A stretch of 64,000 nt of DNA, taken from NCBI RefSeq assembly GCF_028649435.1, contig NZ_JAQSIN010000007.1; one strand, written 5' to 3'. The notes beneath the pieces are model-generated. The model was not told the DNA's origin. It ran no database searches and saw nothing but the letters and a program-made list of their open reading frames with translations. The DNA comes from Curvibacter microcysteis (GTDB taxonomy: Bacteria; Pseudomonadota; Gammaproteobacteria; Burkholderiales; Burkholderiaceae_C). This document shows, one piece after another, positions 41,947-52,767 of the stretch. Within the stretch, counting starts at the first letter, position 1. Each line of letters begins with the position of its first letter. Made by a program: the position numbers and the translations under genes.

Positions 41947-41998
41947 GTCGCAACGCCGCCAGGCCCGCTCCCACGGGCCGGGTGGTGGAGTGGGGCGC

Positions 41999-42979
41999 TC
42001 AGTCCACCTTGGCGCCGGAGGCCTTCACCACCTTCTCGTACTTGGCCAGTTCGCTCTTCATGAAGCTGCCGAACTGCTCAGGGCTGCTGGGCACCGGTTC
42101 GGCCATCAGGCCGGCAAAGCGGGTTTTGGTTTCGGGGGCGTTGAGCGCGGCGACAAAAGCCTGGTTCAGCTTGGCCACCACATCCTTGGGCGTGTGGGCC
42201 GGTGCAACCAGGCCCCACCAGGTGTCGATGCTGAAGCCCTTGTAGCTTTCAGCCACCGTGGGCACTTCCGGCAACAAGGGGCTGCGCTGGGCTGTGCTGA
42301 CAGCCAGGGCCTTGAGCTTGCCTGAGCGGATGTTGGGCGCGGCCGTGGCCAGGTTGTCGAAGTTGAAGTCCACCTCGCCCGCCAACAGCGCCAGTTGCGC
42401 CGGGTTGCCCCCGTTGTAGGGGATGTGCAGTGCATAAATGCCGGCCTGGGCTTTGAACATCTCACCGGCCAAATGCCCCGCACTGCCACTGCCCCCGCTG
42501 CCGAAATTCAGCTTGGCGGGGTTGGCGCGCGCGTAGGCCACCATGTCGGCCAAGGTGTTGATCTTCAGACGTTTGGCGGTGTCGGCATTCATCACCAGCA
42601 CATTGGGCACGCGCAGGATTTGGGTGATGGGCGCGAAGTCGCGTGTGGCGTCGTAGGGCATGCGTGTGTACAGCCAGGGGTTCACCGCATGGGTGGCGGT
42701 GGCCGCGATGCCGATGGTCAAGCCATCGGGGGCGGCCTTGGCCACCAGGTCGGCGCCGATGTTGCCGCCAGCACCAGGCTTGTTGTCGACGATGACGGGA
42801 CCCAGCGAATCCTTCACGCGTTCGGCCAGCACGCGGGCGGTGACGTCAATGGGGCCGCCTGGTGCATAGGGCACGACCAGGCGAATGGGGCGGGTGTTCT
42901 GGGCCCAGGCCATGGCACCAGGCCAGGCGGACAGGGCGGGCGTGGCCAGACCGGCCAGGAGGAGGTGTCTGCGGTTCAT
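41999..42979 (-). CDS. Bug-family (TctC) tripartite tricarboxylate transporter binding protein
   Basis: Periplasmic solute-binding protein of 326 residues. Signal peptide MNRRHLLLAGLATPALSAWPGAMAWAQ (twin Arg near the start, Sec or Tat), then the family pattern IRLVVPYAPGGPIDVTARVLAERV, GPVIVDNKPGAGGNIGADLVAKAAPDG and FNFDNLATAAPNIRSGKLKALAVST. Such genes are greatly expanded in Comamonadaceae and often stand alone, as here, without tctAB. Ligand unknown, usually a carboxylate. Confidence 0.92.
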   Translation of the reverse strand: MNRRHLLLAGLATPALSAWPGAMAWAQNTRPIRLVVPYAPGGPIDVTARVLAERVKDSLGPVIVDNKPGAGGNIGADLVAKAAPDGLTIGIAATATHAVNPWLYTRMPYDATRDFAPITQILRVPNVLVMNADTAKRLKINTLADMVAYARANPAKLNFGSGGSGSAGHLAGEMFKAQAGIYALHIPYNGGNPAQLALLAGEVDFNFDNLATAAPNIRSGKLKALAVSTAQRSPLLPEVPTVAESYKGFSIDTWWGLVAPAHTPKDVVAKLNQAFVAALNAPETKTRFAGLMAEPVPSSPEQFGSFMKSELAKYEKVVKASGAKVD

Positions 42980-43112
42980 GCGCCATTGTCCTGCCTCTGA
43001 AGAGGTGTGACAAACGCTTACATCGCTTTGCGCGGCGGATGTGATGCGCCTGGGTGCCCGGGGCGTTGTCATTCACATGGAGGTCGTCTCCATGCCACTG
43101 AAGGAATTCACC

Positions 43113-43436
43113 ATGAAAGTCCAAGCCCTTGTTTCCGCTGCCCTTGTGAGCGCTGTGCTCAGCCTGACTGGCACCGCCTTTGCGCAAACCCCGGCTGCGA
43201 CCAAGACCTCGGCCCCTGCTGCTTCGCCCGCCATCGTGGCGGGCCCGGCAGCGGCCCCTGCAGCCACCGCCGCACCGGCTGCTGCCCCAGCGGTCGCTGC
43301 GGCCCCGACGGCCAAGGCCGAAACGAGCAAGACCGGCGCCCCCGCCGAGGCGCACAGCAAGGCCAAGCACCCGAAGAAGCACGCCAAGGCTGAGGCTGGC
43401 AAGGCCGAGGCCACCAAGCCCACCCCGGCCTCCTGA
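43113..43436 (+). CDS. Secreted Ala/Pro/Lys-rich protein
   Basis: Small protein of 107 residues: signal peptide MKVQALVSAALVSAVLSLTGTAFAQ (cleavage after AFA), then a low-complexity Ala/Pro/Thr stretch (about 26-75) and a Lys/His/Ala-rich tail (HSKAKHPKKHAKAEAGKAEA) resembling histone H1-like or PHB-granule-type tails. No enzyme domain. AAGGA lies properly before ATG 43113, and a strong terminator follows, so it is a single-gene unit. Probably periplasmic; function unknown. Confidence 0.75.
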   Translation: MKVQALVSAALVSAVLSLTGTAFAQTPAATKTSAPAASPAIVAGPAAAPAATAAPAAAPAVAAAPTAKAETSKTGAPAEAHSKAKHPKKHAKAEAGKAEATKPTPAS

Positions 43437-43469
43437 GTTTGCTTTGCCGCCTTGAGGGCGGTCCCCAGC

Positions 43470-43508
43470 AAAAAAAGCCACAGCCGCTGAACAGCGCTGT
43501 GGCTTTTT
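43470..43508. terminator. Bidirectional terminator at 43.5 kb
   Basis: AAAAAGCCACAGC (43472-43484) pairs perfectly with GCTGTGGCTTTTT (43496-43508). It lies between the Ala/Lys-rich gene and the converging reductase gene and can serve both. Confidence 0.92.
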
Positions 43509-43561
43509 GCTGTGAGCAGCTGCGGCCCGGCCAGGGGGCGCCAGCTGCGCCTGCCGCGGTA

Positions 43562-44599
43562 TCAGGCGGCGTGCTTGTCGGCTTCGCTGGTGAAGGCGTC
43601 AGCGTAGAACTCTTCTGCGGGCAGGCCGCGCTCCGCGCTGTAGGCCACACGGGCCGATTCGACCACGATGGGGGCGCCACAGGCATAGACCTGATGGCCC
43701 GACAGGTCTGCAAAGTCGTCCAGCACGGCCTGGTGCACGAAGCCGGTGCGGCCGGTCCAGGCATCTTCAGGCAGGGCGTTGGACACCACCGGCACGTAGC
43801 GCAGCTGCGGCATCTCGGCGACCTTGGCCTGCACCCAGGCGTCCAGGTACAAATCTTCAGGACGGCGGCCACCCCAATACAGGGTGACCGCACGGATGCT
43901 GCCCTTGAATTGCAGGTGCTCGATCAAGGCCTTGATGGGGGCAAAACCGGTGCCCGAGGCCAGCAGCACGATGGGCTTGTCGCTGTCTTCACGCAGGTAG
44001 AAGCTGCCAAACGGGCCTTCCACGCGCAAGATGTCTTTTTCTTTCATGGCACCGAACACATGGTCCGTGAACTTGCCGCCGGGCATGTGGCGCAGGTGCA
44101 GCTCCACGCCCGGGGCTTCGGCCTGGGTGTGCGGCGCATTGGCCATGGAGTAGGCGCGGCGGGCACCGTCGCGCAAGATGAACTCCACATACTGACCGGC
44201 GTGGTAGCGGAAGGTCTCGGCTGCGGGCAGCTGCAGGCGCAGCTTCATCACGTCGGAGGACACCTTCTCCAGCGAGGCCACCCGCGCCGGCATCTTCTTG
44301 ATCGGGAAAGCGCTCTCGTCAGTGACCTGGCGCGACTCCAGCACCAGATCGCTTTGCGGTACGGCGCAGCAGGTGAGGATGAGGCCATTGGCCTCTTCTT
44401 CAGCGCTCAGTGCTTTGGCTTGGTGTTCGCCATGGACCACGCTGCCTTCAAGCTTCTTGCATTTGCAGGAGCCACAGGCGCCGTCCTTGCAGCCATAGGG
44501 CAGGCCCACGCCTTGGCGTATGGCCGCAGCCAACACGGCTTCGTCGGGGTTGGCGGTGAATGCGCGTCCGCTGGGCTGTACGGTGACGTTGAAGCTCAT
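43562..44599 (-). CDS. Ferredoxin-flavin NAD(P)H reductase (AscD-like)
   Basis: Electron-transfer protein of 345 residues: N-terminal plant-type 2Fe-2S domain (GCKDGACGSCKCKKLEG with Cys37, 42 and 45, fourth ligand Cys77 or 78 in LTCCAV), FAD-binding domain (RRAYSMANAP) and NAD(P)-binding domain (VLLASGTGFAPIKALIEHL, YACGAPIVVESARVAYSAERG). Often annotated as CDP-6-deoxy-delta-3,4-glucoseen reductase, but no sugar pathway is nearby; it may serve as reductase for an oxygenase or for free flavin. The divergent dehydrogenase gene starts close by. Confidence 0.9.
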   Translation of the reverse strand: MSFNVTVQPSGRAFTANPDEAVLAAAIRQGVGLPYGCKDGACGSCKCKKLEGSVVHGEHQAKALSAEEEANGLILTCCAVPQSDLVLESRQVTDESAFPIKKMPARVASLEKVSSDVMKLRLQLPAAETFRYHAGQYVEFILRDGARRAYSMANAPHTQAEAPGVELHLRHMPGGKFTDHVFGAMKEKDILRVEGPFGSFYLREDSDKPIVLLASGTGFAPIKALIEHLQFKGSIRAVTLYWGGRRPEDLYLDAWVQAKVAEMPQLRYVPVVSNALPEDAWTGRTGFVHQAVLDDFADLSGHQVYACGAPIVVESARVAYSAERGLPAEEFYADAFTSEADKHAA

Positions 44600-44646
44600 C
44601 TTTGGGTATCCTCGGGGCCGTCTTAGAAATCAGTGAATCCCCGATT

Positions 44647-45570
44647 TTGCCTTCAAACCAGTCCCCCCTCGGAGCGCTGCCCGCGCGCTTCCGGCGCCAA
44701 CGCGTGCTGATCGTGGGTTGTGGTGACGTCGGGCAGCGTGTGGCGCGGCGTCTGCAAGGCCGCGTCCAGGTGCTGGCGCTGACCTCTTCGCCCGAGCGTG
44801 TGCCCTCATTGAGGGGCTTGGGCGTCACGCCTTTGTTGGGCAATCTGGACCAGCCTGCGACTTTGCGCCGCTTGGCTGGCCTGGCCACCCGGGTGTTGCA
44901 CCTGGCGCCGCCGCCCACCGACGCAAAGGCGGCCTGGTGGCGTGACCCGCGCACCTTGGCCTTGGGCCGGGTCCTGCGCCAGCGGCGCCTGCCGCAGGCC
45001 CTGGTCTATGGTTCCACCAGCGGTGTCTATGGCGACTGCGCCGGTGCCTTGGTCAGCGAGTCACGCCCGGTCCAGCCCAGCACACCACGTGCGCAGCGCC
45101 GGGTCGACGCCGAGCACGTGGTGCGCCACCTGGGGCGCAGCCTGCGCACCAGCATCCTGCGCATCCCGGGCATTTACGCGCCGGACCGCGCCGGGGGCAC
45201 GCCGCGTGAGCGCCTGCTGCGGGGCACGCCAGTGCTTCAGCGCGAGGACGATGTCTACACCTGCCACATCCATGCTGACGACTTGGCCCGCGCCTGCCTG
45301 GCGGCGCTGTGGCGGGGCCAGGCTCAGCGCGTGTACAACGTGTGTGATGACGCCCACCTGCTGATGGGCGACTATTTCGACTTGGCTGCCGACCTTTACG
45401 GTTTGCCGCGCCCTCCCCGGGTGGCCCGTGCGGCTGCACGGGAGCAGCTGCCCGTGAGCCTGCTGAGCTTCATGAGCGAGTCGCGTCGCTTGCTCAACCA
45501 ACGCCTGAAGACCGAGTTGCGACTGCGCCTGCAACACCCCAGCGTGGCCACGGGTTTGCTGGGCGGTTGA
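44647..45570 (+). CDS. NAD-dependent epimerase/dehydratase-like SDR protein
   Basis: Rossmann-fold protein of 307 residues: VLIVGCGDVGQRVARRLQ (nucleotide-binding GxGxxG), VLHLAPPPTDAKAAWW, VYGSTSGVYGDCAGALVSE, ILRIPGIYAPDRAGGTPRERLLRGTPV and HIHADDLARACLAAL. It belongs to the extended SDR group; the usual YxxxK pair is not evident, so catalysis is uncertain. TTG 44647 is chosen as start, leaving 47 bases to the divergent reductase; TTG 44602 would leave only two. No good ribosome site is seen for either. Confidence 0.8.
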   Translation: MPSNQSPLGALPARFRRQRVLIVGCGDVGQRVARRLQGRVQVLALTSSPERVPSLRGLGVTPLLGNLDQPATLRRLAGLATRVLHLAPPPTDAKAAWWRDPRTLALGRVLRQRRLPQALVYGSTSGVYGDCAGALVSESRPVQPSTPRAQRRVDAEHVVRHLGRSLRTSILRIPGIYAPDRAGGTPRERLLRGTPVLQREDDVYTCHIHADDLARACLAALWRGQAQRVYNVCDDAHLLMGDYFDLAADLYGLPRPPRVARAAAREQLPVSLLSFMSESRRLLNQRLKTELRLRLQHPSVATGLLGG

Positions 45571-45606
45571 GCCGGCGCAGGCCAGCACGCGGTTCAATGC
45601 GTGGGC

Positions 45607-46650
45607 TCAAATGCCCTCGGGCCGCCGCAGGCTGCGCAGCCGGGTGCTGGGCAACAGCTTGATCTGGCGCAGCTCCGCACCCTGCATCACGGTCAGCTCG
45701 ATCGGCTGGTCCAACGCCTGATGCGCCCAAAGGGTTTTGTAGAAGCTCTCCAGCGAGTTGACGCGCTGGCCGTCGACGCCCAGGACCAAATCACCCGCTT
45801 GCAGGCCAGCCAAGTCGGCGGGGCCCGCTTCGGTCACTTTGATGATCTGCACCCGGCCGGCGGCCTCACTGGAGCTCAGGCCCAACCAGGGGCGCTGGCT
45901 CTGCGCGCTGCTGCCGGTGTTCAGCATCTCGGCCAGCACGGGCCGCAGCAAGTCCACAGGCACGAACAGGTTGCCCGGCAGGCGCCTGCTGGGATCGGCG
46001 GCGTTGGGCACGCGCAGGCTGCCAATGCCCAGCAGTTCGCCGCGCTGGTTGAACAGGGCCGCTCCCCAGTGGCGCGCGATCGGGGGGCTGGTGAACAGGG
46101 CTGCGTCGAGGTGGTATTCCCAGGCGCCCGAGAAGGGGCGTTGGCTCATCAGCACCGTCGGGGCGACCTCGGCGGCCTCCTCGCCGCTGGCGCCGGTGAA
46201 GGTCAGCAAAGCCTCCCCGCTTTGCAGGCTGTTCACAGCCCCCAGGGGCACGGCGGGCAGTTGTGGCGTGGCCAGCAGCGGGCGCACCAGTCCAAAGCCC
46301 GTGGCGGGGTCATAGGCCACGCTGCGCGCGGGCAGGGTCTTGCCGTCGGCGGTGGTGATCTGCAGTTGCTCGGCTTCGAGGATCAGGTAGCCGATGGTCA
46401 GGGTCAGGCCGTCGGGGCCAATCACCACGCCGGTGCCCGAGCGCTGGGCGCCCAGGGTCTCCACCGAGGGCGCACCCTCAATGGCCTGGACCTGCAGTCC
46501 GACCACCGCCGCGTGGGCCCGGCTCAGGGCTTGCAGGCGGGTGCTGACACTCAGTTCATCAGAAGCTGTGGCGGCACGCGCTGTCGCGACCGGCAGGCTC
46601 AGTGTCAGGCCAGTCAACAAGCCGCAGAAAAGGACGTTCAGACTTCGCAT
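45607..46650 (-). CDS. DegP/HtrA-like protein lacking the catalytic triad
   Basis: Exported protein of 347 residues with signal peptide (MRSLNVLFCGLLTGLTLSLPVATARA), trypsin-like double barrel (about 45-240) and a C-terminal PDZ domain (about 255-335; WLGLSSSEAAGRVQIIKVTEAGPADLAGLQAGDLVLGVDGQRV). Compared with HtrA, the catalytic His (TNNHV) is Tyr88 in TIGYLI, the Asp (DPxTDLA) is Gly118 in DPATGFG, and the Ser (GNSGGPL) is Trp195 in RHWGAAL. It is therefore probably a non-proteolytic PDZ protein of the envelope: a scaffold or regulator. ATG 46650 gives the signal peptide. Confidence 0.88.
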   Translation of the reverse strand: MRSLNVLFCGLLTGLTLSLPVATARAATASDELSVSTRLQALSRAHAAVVGLQVQAIEGAPSVETLGAQRSGTGVVIGPDGLTLTIGYLILEAEQLQITTADGKTLPARSVAYDPATGFGLVRPLLATPQLPAVPLGAVNSLQSGEALLTFTGASGEEAAEVAPTVLMSQRPFSGAWEYHLDAALFTSPPIARHWGAALFNQRGELLGIGSLRVPNAADPSRRLPGNLFVPVDLLRPVLAEMLNTGSSAQSQRPWLGLSSSEAAGRVQIIKVTEAGPADLAGLQAGDLVLGVDGQRVNSLESFYKTLWAHQALDQPIELTVMQGAELRQIKLLPSTRLRSLRRPEGI

Positions 46651-46827
46651 CACCCAGCCCCTTTTCAAGCTGCCCAGGACCTGCGCTGCGAAGCTTTCCG
46701 CTTGGCTTGCGCGCCTTCCGGGCCGATGGAACATGCCATCTGTTCAGTATGCGACGTTTCTGCAGCGACGTTGCCGTGGCTTGGGGACCCTGACTGGCGG
46801 GAGAGGTCTTTCCCGCGCTTGCCCCGT

Positions 46828-47574
<747 letters not shown>

Positions 47575-47775
47575 GTTGTCTTTCGGGTGTTGGCGCCAGA
47601 GGTGTTTGTAACGTGTTTTGCAGGCCTTGGAAACCATTGATGCGGGTCAAGAAGCGTCGTCTGCGGCCGTGGAAAATGACAAATTGATGACGGGCGGTCT
47701 TTTGGCGCGCTGGCGAACAGCAGGTGGCACGAAGCGCAAGTCAATACTGAACACTCAATTTTTGGAGGCTTGGCC

Positions 47776-48945
47776 ATGACTGAACGAAATCCTTTGCCCG
47801 AGCCGGGTGGCGTGGTCCCCACCGCCACGGGGCGCCGCCGCAAAGCGACCCCCGCGCGCAGCACACGCCAGGGCGACGTGGCGCCCTCGGTCCAGCCCAA
47901 GGCTTTGGCCCGCCATGTGGCCCAAGAGGCCACGGATTCGGCCCAGGCTCAGCAGTTGTCGGTGGTCTTGTCTTTGCTTGACGCTCAAAGCCCGATCCCG
48001 GCGGCAGATCGCACCGAGACCTTGCGGGCCATGCTGCAAGGCGCTTCCAAGGACGACCTTCAAGTCTTGCAAGGTGCCCTGGCGGGTCTCGAGGAGCCGA
48101 CCTCCAGCCGCGGCAACCCTGATGAAGAATTGGCCCGCGACTGGCGCCAGGGCGCCTACCCCTACCGCCACCTGATGCGCCGCGCCACGTACGAGCGCGA
48201 GAAGTTCCGATTGCAAGTCGAGCTGCTCAAGCTGCAGGCCTGGGTCAAAGAGACGGGCCAGCGCGTCGTGATCCTGTTTGAAGGCCGGGACGCGGCCGGC
48301 AAGGGGGGGGCCATCAAGCGTTTCATGGAACACCTCAACCCCCGCGGCGCCCGCGTGGTGGCGCTGGAAAAGCCCTCCGAGATCGAGCGCGGCCAGTGGT
48401 ACTTCCAGCGCTATGTGCAGCACCTGCCCACGCGTGGCGAAATCGTGTTGTTTGACCGCAGTTGGTACAACCGCGCCGGTGTGGAGCGGGTGATGGGCTT
48501 TTGCAGCGACGCGGAGTACGCCGAGTTCATGCGTCAGGCGCCTGAGTTCGAGCGCAACCTGGTGCGCAGCGGCGTGCATGTGATCAAGTTCTGGTTCTCC
48601 GTGAGCCAAAAAGAACAGCGTCGCCGCTTCAAAGAGCGCGAGTCGCACCCGCTCAAGCAATGGAAACTCAGCCCCATCGACAAGGCCTCCCTGGACAAGT
48701 GGGACGACTACACGCGGGCCAAGGAAGCCATGTTCTTCGACACCGACACGGCCGACGCACCCTGGACGGTGATCAAGAGCGACTGCAAGAAGCGCGCTCG
48801 CTTGAATGCCATGCGCTATGTGCTGCACATGCTGGCTTACACCAACAAGGACGGTGAGCAGATCGGCAAGCTCGACCCCCTGATCGTGGGCCGCGCCCAT
48901 GTGGTGTACGAGCGCGGCGAGCACCCGGGCAGCGCCTTGCTCTGA
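47776..48945 (+). CDS. ppk2: Polyphosphate kinase 2
   Basis: PPK2-family kinase of 389 residues that transfers phosphate between polyphosphate and nucleotides. Core: YPYRHLMRRATYEREKFRLQVELLKLQAWVKETGQRVVILFEGRDAAGKGGAIKRFMEHLNPRGARVVAL (Walker A GRDAAGKGG), VLFDRSWYNRAGVERVMGFC (Walker B) and VIKSDCKKRARLNAMRYVLHML. About 120 residues of charged N-terminal extension precede the core. GGAGG stands before ATG 47776. A strong terminator follows at 48967. Confidence 0.94.
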   Translation: MTERNPLPEPGGVVPTATGRRRKATPARSTRQGDVAPSVQPKALARHVAQEATDSAQAQQLSVVLSLLDAQSPIPAADRTETLRAMLQGASKDDLQVLQGALAGLEEPTSSRGNPDEELARDWRQGAYPYRHLMRRATYEREKFRLQVELLKLQAWVKETGQRVVILFEGRDAAGKGGAIKRFMEHLNPRGARVVALEKPSEIERGQWYFQRYVQHLPTRGEIVLFDRSWYNRAGVERVMGFCSDAEYAEFMRQAPEFERNLVRSGVHVIKFWFSVSQKEQRRRFKERESHPLKQWKLSPIDKASLDKWDDYTRAKEAMFFDTDTADAPWTVIKSDCKKRARLNAMRYVLHMLAYTNKDGEQIGKLDPLIVGRAHVVYERGEHPGSALL

Positions 48946-48966
48946 AGCCTGGGCAAGGTCCAAATG

Positions 48967-48997
48967 AAAACAGGGCCTCGATGAGGCCCTGTTTTTT
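48967..48997. terminator. Bidirectional terminator between ppk2 and CaiB gene
   Basis: AAAACAGGGCCTC (48967-48979), loop GAT, GAGGCCCTGTTTT and further T residues to 48997; perfect 13-bp stem between converging genes. Confidence 0.93.
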
Positions 48998-49048
48998 GAG
49001 GGGGCAGGCACTGCGGCCTGCGATCACAGAGACCGCGCAAGCGGGGGC

Positions 49049-50299
49049 TTAGACCACACCCGACTGGCGCAGTTCTGCGATGCGCTCAGCGCTCAGGCCC
49101 AACTCGGCCAGCACTTCGGCTGTGTGTTGGCCCAGCGCCGGGGGGGCGTTGCGCAGCACCGGGGGGTTGTCGGCCAGGCGCAGTGGGCTGGCCACGCCCA
49201 CGATGTCGCGGATGCCGTCGCCGGCCTCACGCGGCAGGGTCACGGCCAGGCCTCGGGCTTTCACTTGGGCGTCGTCAAAGGCCCGGCCAATGTCGTTGAT
49301 CGGACCGCAGGGCACGGCCTTGTCTTCGAGCAGCGTGATCCAGTCGGCGGTGTCGCGGCTGCGGGTCAGCTCGCTCATCAGCGGGATCAGGATGTCGCGG
49401 TGCTTCACGCGCAAGGTGTTGGTGGTGAAGCGCTCGTCCTGCGCCCATTCCGGTTGGCCCGCCGCGGCGCAGAAGCGCGCGAACTGGCCGTCGTTGCCAA
49501 TCGCCAGCAGCATGGCGCCATCGGCGGTCGGGAAGTCCTGGTACGGCGCCAGGCTGGGGTGGCTGTTGCCTTGGCGGCCCGGCACTTGACCGGTGTTGAG
49601 AAAGCCGGCTGCCTGATTGGCCAAGATGGCCATGCCCACGTCCAGCAAGGACATGTCGATGTGCTGTCCCTTGCCCGTTTGGTGCCGCACATTGAGCGCG
49701 GCCAGGATCGCGGTGGAGGCGTAGATCCCCGTGAACAGGTCGGTCAGCGCCACGCCCACGCGCAGCGGGCCCCCGCCGGGCTGGTCGTCGGCACGACCGG
49801 TGATGCTCATCATGCCGCTCATGGCCTGGATCATCAGGTCATAGCCGGCGCGCTCGGCATAGGGGCCGTCCTGGCCAAAACCCGTGACCGAGCAGTAGAT
49901 CAGGCGCGGGTTCAGTGCCATCAGGCTGGCATGGTCCAGGCCGTATTGCTTCAGGCCGCCGACTTTGAAGTTCTCGACCAGGATGTCGGCGCGCATCGCC
50001 ATGTCGCGGATCAGGGCCTGGCCTTCGGCCGTGGCCATGTCCAGGGTGACCGAGCGCTTGTTGCGGTTGCAGGCCGTGAAGTAGCTGGCCTGGGTGGTGT
50101 CTTGTCCTTGCTCGTCCTTCAGGAAGGGCGGGCCCCAGTGCCGGGTGTCGTCACCCGCACCAGGGCGCTCGATCTTCACCACATCGGCGCCCAGATCGGC
50201 GAGGATCTGGGTGCACCAGGGCCCTGCCAACACGCGGGACAGGTCAAGCACCTTGAGGCCGGCAAGCGCTCCCGGCTGGGCGTTAGGCAGGGTGGTCAT
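49049..50299 (-). CDS. CaiB/BaiF CoA-transferase, probable glutarate CoA-transferase
   Basis: Class III CoA-transferase of 416 residues. LKVLDLSRVLAGPWCTQILADLGADVVKIERPGAGDDTRHWGPPF is the family start, followed by the catalytic Asp region (YDLMIQAMSGMMSITG) and GVALTDLFTGIYASTAILAAL. Placed 14 bases after gcdH on the same strand and under the same LysR, it most likely makes glutaryl-CoA from glutarate and succinyl-CoA (SugCT-like). Substrate assignment is inference from context. Confidence 0.9.
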   Translation of the reverse strand: MTTLPNAQPGALAGLKVLDLSRVLAGPWCTQILADLGADVVKIERPGAGDDTRHWGPPFLKDEQGQDTTQASYFTACNRNKRSVTLDMATAEGQALIRDMAMRADILVENFKVGGLKQYGLDHASLMALNPRLIYCSVTGFGQDGPYAERAGYDLMIQAMSGMMSITGRADDQPGGGPLRVGVALTDLFTGIYASTAILAALNVRHQTGKGQHIDMSLLDVGMAILANQAAGFLNTGQVPGRQGNSHPSLAPYQDFPTADGAMLLAIGNDGQFARFCAAAGQPEWAQDERFTTNTLRVKHRDILIPLMSELTRSRDTADWITLLEDKAVPCGPINDIGRAFDDAQVKARGLAVTLPREAGDGIRDIVGVASPLRLADNPPVLRNAPPALGQHTAEVLAELGLSAERIAELRQSGVV

Positions 50300-50313
50300 G
50301 CGCTGGGGCGGGC

Positions 50314-51510
<1,197 letters not shown>

Positions 51511-51603
51511 GAGGGGTCTCCGGTGAGTGAGGATGCAAATCGATGACAGCGTGTGTCTTGGCTCGGTCTGGCAGGGCCGGGCGGGCATTTGCTCAGCCGC
51601 TGG

Positions 51604-51621
51604 CCACTGTTTTGACAGTGG
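51604..51621. promoter_or_regulatory. Perfect inverted repeat at gcdH transcription start
   Basis: CCACTGTTTTGACAGTGG: 7-base perfect arms around TTTG. It covers the predicted start (about 51619) of transcripts from the gcdH promoter, a place where a bound dimer would block transcription. It is not a LysR T-N11-A site in form, so another repressor is possible. Confidence 0.45.
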
Positions 51622-51625
51622 GCCT

Positions 51626-51654
51626 ATCGTAGCCCCAGCCAAGGGCTTCGACAA
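51626..51654 (-). promoter_or_regulatory. Sigma-70-like promoter for gcdH
   Basis: Minus strand TTGTCG (51654-51649) and TACGAT (51631-51626) with a 17-base spacer, giving a leader of about 110 nt before the gcdH ATG. Confidence 0.5.
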
Positions 51655-51750
51655 ACGAGAGTTTTACACTGAGTTATGAGCTTGTGGAATGTCAAAGGCG
51701 TTGAATAGGTCGAAAATGCGCGATAAGTCCAAATCAAGTTCCATATCAGC

Positions 51751-52665
51751 ATGAGAAGAAAGATCCCGTCCACCCAGGCCCTGGCCTGTTTCGAGGCCGC
51801 CGCCCGGCATGAGAGCTACACCCGCGCCGCCCAGGAGCTGGCGTTGACGCAAAGCGCGGTGTCGCGCCAGATCACCGCGCTGGAGGAGTTTCTGGGCCTG
51901 GCCCTGTTCCGTCGCACCCGCCACGGCGTGGCATTGACCCCCAGCGGGGCCAATTACGCGCGCCAAGTGGCCCGCCGCCTGCAGGGTTTGGAGCGTGACA
52001 CCCTGGACGTGATGGCGCGCCAGGGGCAGGGCGGGGCCTTGCTGCTGGCGGCGGTGCCTACCTTTGCCACGCGTTGGTTGATTCCGCGCCTGCCGCAGTT
52101 GGCGCTACAGCACCCTGATCTGATGGTGCACATCGAAACCCGCACCCGTCCCTTTTTGTTTGCCGACACCGAGTTTGATGCGGCCCTGTATGCCGGAACA
52201 CCCGAGCAGGTGGCCAACTGGCCCGGCGTGCGCGCCCAGCGCTTGCTGACCGAAGACGTGGTGCCGGTCTGCAGCCCCGCCTTGTTGCAGGCCCGAGGTT
52301 TGCAGCAAGGCGGCTTGGTCCCCCAGGACCTGGTCGGTTTGCCCTTGCTGCAGCAAAGCACGCGGCCCTATGGCTGGCGCCAGTGGTTTGATGCGGTGGG
52401 TTTGGCCCCGGCGGGGGCCATGGAGGGCCCTCGCTATGAGTTGTTCTCCATGCTCGCCGTCGCGGCGGCCCATGGCCTGGGCGTGGCCTTGATGCCCCCT
52501 TTGCTGATTGAGGCCGAACTGGCCCGGGGCGAGTTGGTGGTGGCCTGCCCGGTCACCCTGCAAGGTGAGCGCTCTTATTACCTGGTTACGCCGGTACAGG
52601 AGGATCCCCCCGTGCTCAGCGCTTTCCGGGACTGGCTGCTGGCCCTGGCCGACAGCCCGGCATAA
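51751..52665 (+). CDS. LysR-family regulator of the glutarate genes (GcvA-like)
   Basis: LysR-type regulator of 304 residues: N-terminal HTH (STQALACFEAAARHESYTRAAQELALTQSAVSRQITALEEFLGLALFRRTRHGVALTPSGANY) and a GcvA-like effector domain (PTFATRWLIPRLPQLALQHPDLMVHIETRTRPFLFADTEFDAALYAG). It is divergent from gcdH and the CaiB gene, the usual arrangement for the regulator of glutaryl-CoA dehydrogenase. A possible promoter is TTTACA (51663-51668) and TGGAAT (51685-51690). Confidence 0.92.
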   Translation: MRRKIPSTQALACFEAAARHESYTRAAQELALTQSAVSRQITALEEFLGLALFRRTRHGVALTPSGANYARQVARRLQGLERDTLDVMARQGQGGALLLAAVPTFATRWLIPRLPQLALQHPDLMVHIETRTRPFLFADTEFDAALYAGTPEQVANWPGVRAQRLLTEDVVPVCSPALLQARGLQQGGLVPQDLVGLPLLQQSTRPYGWRQWFDAVGLAPAGAMEGPRYELFSMLAVAAAHGLGVALMPPLLIEAELARGELVVACPVTLQGERSYYLVTPVQEDPPVLSAFRDWLLALADSPA

Positions 52666-52767
52666 GCGGCTATTTTTGACACTTTACGATCGGAATTGCA
52701 GGCAGTCGCCCGGGATTCCGTTAGGCTTGCCGGCTTTGATCGAGCGCCTCGCTCAAGGAACCTCGAA

